This document shows positions 21,658-27,695 of a DNA stretch of 33,080 nucleotides, piece after piece (the first letter of the stretch is position 1; each line of letters opens with the position of its first letter). The notes beneath the pieces are model-generated. The model had not been told where the DNA came from, did no database searches, and saw only the letters and a list, made by a program, of their open reading frames with translations. The DNA lies in the IMG/VR virus record IMGVR_UViG_3300037042_001751, positions 1 through 33,080 of that record; one strand, 5' to 3'. The DNA comes from a virus. The translations under genes and the position numbers were made by a program.

Positions 21658-21852
21658 ATGGACAGTCCAAGATTCAAGGCCGCACGAAATGGTGATGTTC
21701 ACTATGAGGGAGGCCAGTGCAGGAAATGCGGAACAACGACCAAATACACAAGGAACGGAAGTTGTGTTCACTGTGCAAAGCAGGCTGTAATGAAAAAAAA
21801 CCAAATGCTGCGAAATTTGATTGATGAAGCCAAGTCGAGGGCAGCGGCATGA
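21658..21852 (+). CDS. Small zinc-ribbon protein
   Basis: A 64-residue protein with a Cys-x2-Cys pair (GGQCRKCGTTTKYTRNG) and a second Cys-x2-Cys pair (SCVHCAKQ), the layout of a single zinc ribbon, followed by a basic helix. A GGAGG Shine-Dalgarno precedes the ATG. It is the first gene of the replication operon and its stop overlaps the initiator ATG (ATGA). Small zinc ribbons of this kind in phages may bind DNA or a host replication or transcription factor. Function is not known. Confidence 0.7.
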   Translation: MDSPRFKAARNGDVHYEGGQCRKCGTTTKYTRNGSCVHCAKQAVMKKNQMLRNLIDEAKSRAAA

Positions 21853-22559
21853 AAGTTAAGAACTTCGCAAAACTGCAGCACTTCAAAGACAGGTCGCCGC
21901 CGTGGATAAAACTTTACCGAGATATTTTGGATCAACGTGATATCAGCTTGATATCAGACTGTTCCTTCCGTGTTTTGGTAGGTCTTTGGCTGCTGGCATC
22001 TGAGGACAAGCAAATGCAGGGGAACTTGCCAAGCATTGATGATATTGCATTCAGGTTGCGAATTGATAAGTCCAAAATAATCAATGCCTTAAAAGAGTTG
22101 ACGCCATTTTTAGATATTGATGATATCGGCTTGATATCAGAGCGATATCAAGATGATGCACCAGAGACAGAGACAGAGATAGAGACAAAGAAAGAGAGAG
22201 AAAAAGAAAAGCCGCAAGCGGCAGAACGCGCTTCGCGCTCTAGTGTCTCCAAACCCGATGATGTAGACGGCCAAGTCTGGTCGGATTGGGTTGCTCACAG
22301 AAAAGCGAAGAAAGCGCCGGTAACGCAAACGGCACTCGATGGGATTGCCAGAGAAGCCACGAAAGCGAACATCACCATGCAGACGGCATTGCAGACAATG
22401 TGCGAGAGGGGTTGGGCAGGGTTTAAGGCTGAATGGCTGCAAAACGTAGCAGGGAAAGCCGCAACAGCATCGGTGAGAAGGTCGGAAAACTTTGACGGGT
22501 TCCTTGATGGGCCTGATGACAGAAACGTGATTGATTCAACCGCTAAATGGGTGCAATGA
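21849..22559 (+). CDS. Phage replication initiator (O-like/replisome organizer)
   Basis: A 236-residue protein. Residues 1-85 form a winged helix of the phage replisome-organizer type (FRVLVGLWLLASE, LPSIDDIAFRLRIDKSKI). A charged Thr/Glu/Lys-rich linker follows (residues 100-125), and the C-terminal half carries VWSDWVAHRKAKK and helices of a DnaD-like or helicase-contact type. It is predicted to bind an origin and recruit the host helicase through the next gene. As in lambda O, the origin appears to lie within the gene: GATATC repeats and a purine-rich tract code for the linker. Coupled to both neighbours. Confidence 0.78.
   Translation: MKVKNFAKLQHFKDRSPPWIKLYRDILDQRDISLISDCSFRVLVGLWLLASEDKQMQGNLPSIDDIAFRLRIDKSKIINALKELTPFLDIDDIGLISERYQDDAPETETEIETKKEREKEKPQAAERASRSSVSKPDDVDGQVWSDWVAHRKAKKAPVTQTALDGIAREATKANITMQTALQTMCERGWAGFKAEWLQNVAGKAATASVRRSENFDGFLDGPDDRNVIDSTAKWVQ
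21921..22247 (+). other. Candidate replication origin: iterons, purine tract and hairpins within the initiator gene
   Basis: GATATC occurs at 21939, 21950, 22122, 22133 and 22144. Within each cluster the spacing is exactly 11 bp, one helical turn, and GATATT copies flank them at 21921 and 22113. A purine-only-like tract of about 45 bases (roughly 22162-22210, G and A almost throughout) follows, then two small stem-loops (GCCGC-AA-GCGGC at 22211-22222 and GCGC-TTC-GCGC near 22230). Iterons followed by a one-sided purine stretch inside the initiator gene is the lambda ori layout. Binding and melting are inferred. Confidence 0.6.
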
Positions 22560-23182
22560 TGACTGACGAAGATAAAAAGGCGTTTGCAGCGATTTTAAGG
22601 GGTGTAGCAGACGTTTATTCGCGAGAAATGAGCGTGGATAGCATCAGACTGTGGTGGAGGCTCCTGAGTCGTTTTAACGTGTCTGAGGTAAAAGCAGCTT
22701 TTGAAGCGCACATGATGGATTCTGATGCGGGTCGGTTTATGCCAATGCCAGCGCACATTGTGGGCAAAATCGAAAAGATGAATCCTCGGAAAAACGCACC
22801 ATTGTCTGCTGATGAAGCCTGGGCGATTGCGGTGCAGGCACAGGACGAATCGGCGACCGTTGTCTGGAATCAGCCTATTGCCACAGCATGGGGAATTGCA
22901 CGTGATGTGATGCCGGATAAGGTTGGTGCAAGAATGGCGTTCAAATCGGCTTATGAGCGAATCATGGCTGAAATGCCAGTTGGAGCAGAGGTTAAGTGGT
23001 TTCCTTCATTCGGGACTGAGCCATCGAGACGGGCTGATGTTCTGGAAGCGGCAGTAAAAATGGGAAGGTTGACTGCTGAACACTCGGCAGGGTTGTTGCC
23101 TGCACCAGATAGCGGACAGCCTACTGAGGCCGGCAAAATCGCTTTGCGTCAATTGATGTCGACAATCAAAAGGATTCAATGA
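22556..23182 (+). CDS. Replication protein, helicase-loader (P-like) family
   Basis: A 208-residue protein starting MMTDEDKKAFAAILRGVADV, with Trp-Trp-Arg-Leu-Leu, a Phe-Glu-Ala-His segment and a Arg-Phe-Met-Pro-Met-Pro-Ala-His-Ile stretch, which I associate with phage P-like or helicase-loader-type replication proteins that follow the initiator gene. No Walker ATPase motif is seen, so it is not DnaC-like. It begins at the ATGATG junction with the initiator stop (22556 or 22559). It would bring host DnaB to the initiator-origin complex. The assignment rests on the N-terminal pattern and on position. Confidence 0.65.
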   Translation: MMTDEDKKAFAAILRGVADVYSREMSVDSIRLWWRLLSRFNVSEVKAAFEAHMMDSDAGRFMPMPAHIVGKIEKMNPRKNAPLSADEAWAIAVQAQDESATVVWNQPIATAWGIARDVMPDKVGARMAFKSAYERIMAEMPVGAEVKWFPSFGTEPSRRADVLEAAVKMGRLTAEHSAGLLPAPDSGQPTEAGKIALRQLMSTIKRIQ

Positions 23183-23364
23183 TGGAATGGAAAAAAACAA
23201 GCGATTACAGCGTGGCAACACATGACGAACGGTTCCACATTGCCAGAGCGGTTTGCAGTGGAATTGATAAATTCACACTTTGGGACGGGAAAAACATCAT
23301 CAAGAGTTTTCCGACAGCAGCGCAGGCCAGAGAAGCGGCAGAGCAAATCAAAAGTAAATCATGA
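23179..23364 (+). CDS. Small protein of the replication operon
   Basis: A 61-residue protein (MMEWKKTSDYSVATHDERFH) with two or three beta strands, a Trp-Asp-Gly-Lys-Asn turn and a final Ala-rich helix (TAAQAREAAEQIKSKS). It is coupled to both neighbours by ATGA overlaps (an ATGATG at the start). I recall small proteins with this layout between phage replication and RusA genes but know no function for them. Confidence 0.65.
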   Translation: MMEWKKTSDYSVATHDERFHIARAVCSGIDKFTLWDGKNIIKSFPTAAQAREAAEQIKSKS

Positions 23365-23798
23365 TGATTGAGTTCACTATACCCGGCAAGCCAATTGGGA
23401 AAGGTCGCCCTCGCTTCTCAAGGCAGGGCGGTTTTGTTCGCGCTTTTACGCCTGAAAAAACCGTTAATTTTGAGCAGCTGGTGGCGTGGACGGCAAAGCA
23501 GGCTATCGGAAACGCACCGGCTTTTGCACATGCTTGCGTGGTGGTTATCGAGGCCGAGTTCCTGCCGCCTGCATCGTGGTCGGCAAAAAAGCGCAAGAGA
23601 GCGTCGGAAGGCATGGAGCATCACTTGGTATCACCAGATGCTGACAACATCGCCAAGGCGGTTTTAGACGGTCTCAATGGGACTGTTTGGGTTGACGATA
23701 AGCAAGTGGTCTGTTTGACCGTAAAAAAACGGTATGGCACCAGTGACCGGACAAATGTTTTAATCCGGGTGTTGGATGTTAAAGAAATTACAGCGTAA
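23361..23798 (+). CDS. rusA: RusA-like Holliday junction resolvase
   Basis: A 145-residue protein with the RusA signature: an N-terminal GKGRPRFSRQGGFVRAFTP strand and the acidic centre Pro-Asp-Ala-Asp-Asn-Ile-Ala-Lys, Leu-Asp-Gly-Leu, Trp-Val-Asp-Asp-Lys-Gln-Val. RusA is a dimeric, Mg-dependent nuclease that resolves four-way junctions. In a Bet/exonuclease phage it trims recombination intermediates before packaging. It is coupled to the preceding gene by ATGA. The length (120-150 residues) is typical and the catalytic aspartates are all present. Confidence 0.93.
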   Translation: MMIEFTIPGKPIGKGRPRFSRQGGFVRAFTPEKTVNFEQLVAWTAKQAIGNAPAFAHACVVVIEAEFLPPASWSAKKRKRASEGMEHHLVSPDADNIAKAVLDGLNGTVWVDDKQVVCLTVKKRYGTSDRTNVLIRVLDVKEITA

Positions 23799-23895
23799 AA
23801 TACAATTTGAACATCAATCAGTTTTTGCAATATTCGTTCGCAAACCGGACGCACGCCCCCGGCTCAGTGGCGGCAATTTTGTGAAAGGCATAACC

Positions 23896-24276
23896 GTGAA
23901 TGACCAGGACATCGAGAAAGAAATCCAAGCCAATGGCATGACCGCGCCGCGCATCACGTTGGTCGACATTGAGGCAAACATCGTATCGGAGCATTACTTT
24001 ACTGCAAGAGACGGACGACGCGGAGCTATTGCTGATGGCTCTTATGTCGGGCGTGAGAAACCACAGCAAGATGAGCGGGATCTTCAGGCCCTTGATCTAC
24101 TGACCTTTTGCGTTTTGGTGCTGCGCAATGGATTTACTGTTACCGGTGAGTCAGCCTGCGTTAGTCCAGAGAACTTCGACGACGAGATCGGTCGCCGTGT
24201 GGCCAGACAAAACGCAATAAACAAAGTGTGGCCGCTTATGGGCTACGAATTGAAGTCAAGCCTAACAAAACGATAA
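23896..24276 (+). CDS. Gp49/Sf6 gene-66-like protein
   Basis: A 126-residue protein matching the phage Gp49/66 family (PF13876): after a variable N-terminus comes a middle strand (TLVDIEANIVSEHYFT), then GFTVTGESACVSPENFDDEIG and a Met-Gly-Tyr-Glu-Leu end. The GTG at 23896 is preferred because GAAAGG lies seven bases upstream and the frame before it (from 23776) overlaps RusA and shows no family match. Function is unknown; the family is common between replication and packaging genes. The 97 bases between it and RusA contain no gene and no convincing promoter. Confidence 0.78.
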   Translation: MNDQDIEKEIQANGMTAPRITLVDIEANIVSEHYFTARDGRRGAIADGSYVGREKPQQDERDLQALDLLTFCVLVLRNGFTVTGESACVSPENFDDEIGRRVARQNAINKVWPLMGYELKSSLTKR

Positions 24277-24284
24277 AAAATAAA

Positions 24285-24569
24285 ATGACCGACAATGTAA
24301 ACGTGAACGCAATTCTGGCTGAAAGAGGCAAAACGCATGGCGAGTTCGTAACCCATGCAAAAATCAGTCAAGACTTAAAAATAATTCTGCATTATTCAGA
24401 CAATGAAAAATGGGAATTACTTTCTAATGACCAGAAAGAAGCGTTAGACATGATCGCCCATAAAATCGCCAGAATCTTGAATGGCAATGCTGATTATGTA
24501 GACCATTGGGCAGATATTGCCGGTTACGCTACTTTGGTGGCAAATCGTTTAACCGCGGAGAATAGTTAA
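24285..24569 (+). CDS. DUF6378-like phage protein
   Basis: A 94-residue helical protein (MTDNVNVNAILAERGKTHGE, then a Gln-Lys-Glu-Ala-Leu-Asp-Met-Ile-Ala-His-Lys-Ile helix and Asp-His-Trp-Ala-Asp-Ile-Ala-Gly-Tyr-Ala). The combination Arg-Gly-Lys-Thr-His-Gly ... Asp-His-Trp-x-Asp-x-Ala-Gly-Tyr is the pattern I know from DUF6378 proteins in phages. The start at 24285 discards an unlikely extension to 24228. The ribosome-binding site is poor, so translation may rely on the preceding gene's stop nine bases upstream. Function unknown; the helices resemble MazG-type folds. Confidence 0.75.
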   Translation: MTDNVNVNAILAERGKTHGEFVTHAKISQDLKIILHYSDNEKWELLSNDQKEALDMIAHKIARILNGNADYVDHWADIAGYATLVANRLTAENS

Positions 24570-24570
24570 T

Positions 24571-24699
24571 ATGAAAAAAATTATTTTTGTTTTGTGCTTT
24601 GTAATTTCGCCTTATTGCTTGGCTAATTACATTACAACGTGCCAGACATTGCCGAATGGTCAAACTGTTTGCACAACTAAAAAGGCTGGAACTTTTTAA
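24571..24699 (+). CDS. 42-residue secreted Cys-containing peptide
   Basis: A short frame encoding a classical signal peptide (MKKIIFVLCFVISPYCLA) and a mature part of about 23 residues, NYITTCQTLPNGQTVCTTKK and a short tail, with two Cys that could form a disulfide. The ATG follows the preceding stop by one base; GGAG lies about 10 bases upstream. I recall similar small exported phage peptides with a Pro-Asn-Gly-x-x-Val-Cys core but no function. It stands between replication-type genes and small terminase, a position where moron-like genes are often inserted. Confidence 0.65.
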   Translation: MKKIIFVLCFVISPYCLANYITTCQTLPNGQTVCTTKKAGTF

Positions 24700-24715
24700 T
24701 TGAAAAAGGTTAATC

Positions 24716-25213
24716 ATGGCTAATGAAAAATCAAAAAGAGCAACAAGAAAATATGACCAATTAACAAAAGAACAAATGATTGAATCAATTTTGGATTCAA
24801 TGTCCACAAAAGGCAAAAGCGCATTTGCTGCGTGTAAAGCAGTCGGGTTGCCGCAAAGCACGTTTAATTTGTGGGTTGACCAAGATAAAGAACTGGCCGA
24901 AAAATATGCGCGCGCGCGAGAAGATTTAATCGAGAAACTCGCAGAAGAAACTTTGCAAATTGCAGATGAGCCAGTCGGCAGCACTGAAAGCGGATCCACT
25001 GATTCCGGCGCAGTGCAAAAGCAAAAATTGCAGGTTGATACTAGAAAATGGCTTCTTTCAAAACTTGCCCCCAGAAAGTACGGCGAAAAAATCCAATTGG
25101 CTGGCGATAAAGAGAATCCGATTGAGATTAAGTCGACCATTGACACGACCAAGTTATCGACCGAAACACTAGCCGAAATCATGGCCGCAAAAGATGCAAC
25201 TGACAGAGACTGA
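24716..25213 (+). CDS. Small terminase subunit (Sf6-like)
   Basis: A 165-residue protein. Its N-terminal region is a helix-turn-helix (AFAACKAVGLPQSTFNLWVD) followed by a long helical stretch (Arg-Glu-Asp-Leu-Ile-Glu-Lys-Leu-Ala-Glu-Glu-Thr-Leu) and Gln-Val-Asp-Thr-Arg-Lys-Trp-Leu-Leu-Ser-Lys-Leu, the combination seen in Sf6 gp1-type small terminases. The protein recognises the pac site and recruits the large subunit for headful packaging. The gene overlaps the large subunit by 20 bp. AAGG precedes the ATG. Confidence 0.9.
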   Translation: MANEKSKRATRKYDQLTKEQMIESILDSMSTKGKSAFAACKAVGLPQSTFNLWVDQDKELAEKYARAREDLIEKLAEETLQIADEPVGSTESGSTDSGAVQKQKLQVDTRKWLLSKLAPRKYGEKIQLAGDKENPIEIKSTIDTTKLSTETLAEIMAAKDATDRD

Positions 25214-27665
25214 CCTTTTGAATGTAGAGCGTGAACTTTGCCGCCGGTCTTTGGCTGAGTTCGCTAAACGTGCGTGGAAGGTTTTAGAGCCAGCACAGCC
25301 GCTTAAATGGGGCTGGGCGTTGGATGCTATTTGCCTGCACTTGGAAGCGGTCACAGACGGCCGTATAACCCGCCTGCTGATGAATGTCCCCCCTGGTTCG
25401 ATGAAGTCTCTCCTGACTGGTGTTATCTGGCCTGCATGGGAGTGGGGGCCGAAAGATATGCCGTGGAAGCGGTTTGTCGGAACGGCTCATGAGGAACAGC
25501 TTGCAATTCGGGATAGTCGTCGATGCCGTGATCTTGTTAAGTCTGAATGGTTTCAAAAGCTGTGGCCATTGCAATTATTGCCAGACCTAGACGGAAAAAG
25601 AGAGTTTGGAAACGTTCAAAAAGGAATTCGTCAGGCTCGCGCATTTACATCAATGACTGGCGTTCGTGGTGATTGCCTTTTAGCCGGCTCTATGATTCAA
25701 ACAGAGGACGGGATAAAAGACATCAAAGAAATTGTTAGCAACTCGTATTCCGGTAGCGTGTTATCATACGATCATGATTCCAAGCAACTGGTTTATAGAC
25801 AAATTCAAGCCGTGGCGCGGCGTTCATCGCTCGATTTCTATCGAATCCACTTTGCCGATGGGCGCATGGTCGAATGTACTGGCGATCATCGAATCTACAC
25901 CACCAGAGGATATTTCGCGGCGAGCCTTCTTTCCGAGGGTGACGCTTGCCTGCGTGTGCTGCCAAGTTCCTGTAATACGTACGGTTGCGGACATGAAGAA
26001 GCACATCAAGAATGGATACCATCATGTGACGTGCTCAAAGCGGTGCAGTCAAATATTGACGAACACAGCGGCAGGGAAGATGGGGCAGAATTGCACAATT
26101 TGTGGCGTCAAGATTCACAAGAACAAAAGACAGTGCTCATCAGCCTGCAAAGCGGAAGCATTGAGGTTAAAAGGGTTAAGAAGCAAAAAAAACATGGGGA
26201 TTTTTTCCTGCCTCGTTTGCAAAACACAAAAGCCAAGAAAAACACTGGCTTATCAGCAAAAATTTTGCTCGGTGACCTGCAAGGACGATCATCATGCATT
26301 GTCGATGCGTGGCCAAAAAAACCCTGGGTGGCGCGACGGTGCGAATGCAAAAAGGTACGACAAGGGGGTTCAGAGAGCCTACAAGATTGCGCGGGAAATT
26401 GTTCTTTCGAAAGATCAGAGCAGGTGCGTTGTTTGCGAATCAATGAGCAGACTTCACTGCCACCACATCGACCACGATTCAACGAACAATCGACTGGAAA
26501 ACTTAGTTACGCTTTGTCAGGCTTGCCACATGAAACACCATGGAGCGGAACGTTCGAGGTTCAAGAAGTCTCCGTTTCCATGGTTGAGCGAGTATGCGAA
26601 GGCGCGGACGTATTTGATATCCAAGTCGCTGGAACGCATTGCTTCTTTGCGAATGGCGTACTTGTCCATAACTGTGTAATCCTTGATGACCCAATCAGCG
26701 CAGATAATGCAAATAGTCAGGCAAAAATAGAAGCGGCTCGGATTGCCTTCACTGAGACATTGCCGACACGTGTAAACAGTGACAAGTCAGCGATTGTGGT
26801 CATCATGCAGCGTTTGCACGAGAAAGACACAAGCGGGGTCATTCTGGACATGAAATTGCCTTATGTGCATTTGTACATTCCGATGCGCTTTGAGGCGGCA
26901 CGGCGTTGCACAACTTCGATTGGGTGGTCAGACCCTAGAAGCCATGAAGGTGAACTGATGTTTCCAGAGCGATTCGGGGAGCAGCAGGTTAGAGAGCTTG
27001 AGAGCACGCTTGGTACATACGGAACAGCGGGACAGCTGCAGCAGCGGCCGGCACCACGTGGCGGTGGCATTTTGAATACTTCATGGCTAAAGTATTGGAG
27101 CGATTACCCGCCGGCAATCGAATTCCGGTTTATTACGGTGGACACGGCACAAAAGACAAGCCAGCAGAACGATTATTCGGTTTTGCAGTGTTGGGGAAGG
27201 TCGATAACTGGTCAGGCGGTGAAACTAGACCGAATCCGCGGGAAATGGGAAGCGCCGGAGTTATTGACTCAGGCAAGGGCTTTCTGGTTGAAACAGCAGG
27301 CAGACGGAAGGCCACAGGTATCTAATGCGGCATTGCGTGGTATGTATGTCGAAGATAAAGTATCTGGAACTGGGTTGATTCAGACATTGCGCCGTGAGGG
27401 ATTTCCTGTTATCCCAGTGCAGCGTAATAAGGATAAGATTACCCGCGCATACGATGCCGCTCCATTCATTGAATCTGGTAACGTTATGCTTCCACAGGAT
27501 GCGCCATGGCTGTCTGAATTCCTTGATGAAGTGTCATCATTCCCTGCTGGCGCACATGATGACCAGTTAGACCCGATGTTTGACGCAATTGCAATTGTGC
27601 AAAAAACACCATTAAACAAGAAAACAAATACATTCGTCCCATTGCCAACGTCTAATCGTTGGTGA
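25194..27665 (+). CDS. Large terminase with intein (residues 161-493)
   Basis: An 823-residue precursor. Residues 1-160 carry the ATPase start with Walker A (NVPPGSMKSLL, Lys71). Residues 161-493 are an intein: Cys161-Leu-Leu-Ala-Gly block A, Glu-Cys-Thr-Gly-Asp-His-Arg-Ile block B (His232), Leu-Ser-Glu-Gly-Asp block N4, Asp-Val-Phe-Asp-Ile-Gln-Val block F and Val-Leu-Val-His-Asn end (His492, Asn493), followed by Cys494 of the host protein. Excision joins TSMTGVRGD to CVILDDP, the Walker B motif, giving a 490-residue enzyme of usual size. The C-terminal nuclease has FITVDTAQKTSQQND, a Val-Glu-Asp-Lys strand and DDQLDPMFDAIA. It pumps DNA and cuts it by headful. The central intein DNA also holds an HNH gene in another frame. 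Confidence 0.92.
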   Translation: MQLTETDLLNVERELCRRSLAEFAKRAWKVLEPAQPLKWGWALDAICLHLEAVTDGRITRLLMNVPPGSMKSLLTGVIWPAWEWGPKDMPWKRFVGTAHEEQLAIRDSRRCRDLVKSEWFQKLWPLQLLPDLDGKREFGNVQKGIRQARAFTSMTGVRGDCLLAGSMIQTEDGIKDIKEIVSNSYSGSVLSYDHDSKQLVYRQIQAVARRSSLDFYRIHFADGRMVECTGDHRIYTTRGYFAASLLSEGDACLRVLPSSCNTYGCGHEEAHQEWIPSCDVLKAVQSNIDEHSGREDGAELHNLWRQDSQEQKTVLISLQSGSIEVKRVKKQKKHGDFFLPRLQNTKAKKNTGLSAKILLGDLQGRSSCIVDAWPKKPWVARRCECKKVRQGGSESLQDCAGNCSFERSEQVRCLRINEQTSLPPHRPRFNEQSTGKLSYALSGLPHETPWSGTFEVQEVSVSMVERVCEGADVFDIQVAGTHCFFANGVLVHNCVILDDPISADNANSQAKIEAARIAFTETLPTRVNSDKSAIVVIMQRLHEKDTSGVILDMKLPYVHLYIPMRFEAARRCTTSIGWSDPRSHEGELMFPERFGEQQVRELESTLGTYGTAGQLQQRPAPRGGGILNTSWLKYWSDYPPAIEFRFITVDTAQKTSQQNDYSVLQCWGRSITGQAVKLDRIRGKWEAPELLTQARAFWLKQQADGRPQVSNAALRGMYVEDKVSGTGLIQTLRREGFPVIPVQRNKDKITRAYDAAPFIESGNVMLPQDAPWLSEFLDEVSSFPAGAHDDQLDPMFDAIAIVQKTPLNKKTNTFVPLPTSNRW
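25674..26672 (+). mobile_element. Intein element in the large terminase gene
   Basis: A 999-bp segment encoding 333 residues from Cys161 to Asn493 of the precursor. It has the splicing motifs of a class 1 intein at both ends, and the next codon is Cys, the needed nucleophile. The N-terminal splicing domain ends near residue 258 (25970) and the C-terminal domain begins near residue 450 (26540). The linker between them is the translation, in the terminase frame, of DNA that encodes zinc fingers and HNH in the +1 frame. Intein insertion next to an active-site motif of a terminase is typical. Confidence 0.93.
25732..26679 (+). CDS. Nested HNH homing-endonuclease-like gene, +1 frame inside the intein
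   Basis: A 315-codon frame one base forward of the terminase. Counting from codon 1 it has Cys74-x2-Cys77 and Cys101-x3-Cys105, Cys121-x2-Cys124 and Cys135-x3-Cys139, Cys160-x2-Cys163 and Cys179-x3-Cys183, then a GQKNPGWRDG segment and an HNH core Cys232-x2-Cys235, His244-His245, Asn257, Cys262-x2-Cys265-His266. This is a zinc-finger HNH endonuclease of the self-homing type. Credible coding starts near 25930; the actual start is unclear, with ATG at 25774, 25858 and 25993 (the last inside the first zinc finger) and GTG at 25939, none with a good ribosome site. The stop at 26679 lies seven bases past the intein end. Confidence 0.8.
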   Translation: MLATRIPVACYHTIMIPSNWFIDKFKPWRGVHRSISIESTLPMGAWSNVLAIIESTPPEDISRRAFFPRVTLACVCCQVPVIRTVADMKKHIKNGYHHVTCSKRCSQILTNTAAGKMGQNCTICGVKIHKNKRQCSSACKAEALRLKGLRSKKNMGIFSCLVCKTQKPRKTLAYQQKFCSVTCKDDHHALSMRGQKNPGWRDGANAKRYDKGVQRAYKIAREIVLSKDQSRCVVCESMSRLHCHHIDHDSTNNRLENLVTLCQACHMKHHGAERSRFKKSPFPWLSEYAKARTYLISKSLERIASLRMAYLSITV

Positions 27666-27668
27666 ATA

Positions 27669-27695
27669 ATGGCGAGAATTAGCGGAAGGCAATAA
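27669..27695 (+). CDS. 8-residue leader ORF echoing the portal N-terminus
   Basis: An ATG-to-TAA frame encoding MARISGRQ begins three bases after the large terminase stop, and its stop shares one base with the portal ATG (TAATG). The portal begins MARISKEQ, so the leader looks like a slipped or duplicated copy of its start. The repeat also supplies the GGAAGG ribosome-binding site for the portal. It may be a coupling leader or an accident of duplication. Confidence 0.4.
   Translation: MARISGRQ

Noticed and set aside
23799-23895. Promoter between RusA and the Gp49-like gene (TTGAAC followed by ATATTC)
   Set aside because: The -10 match is poor and no independent reason for a start there is seen.
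25674-26679. Explanation of the HNH frame by a simple sequencing frameshift
   Set aside because: A single indel would break the terminase frame downstream, yet the C-terminal splicing domain and nuclease are in frame. Two compensating errors would be required, so it stays only as an alternative.
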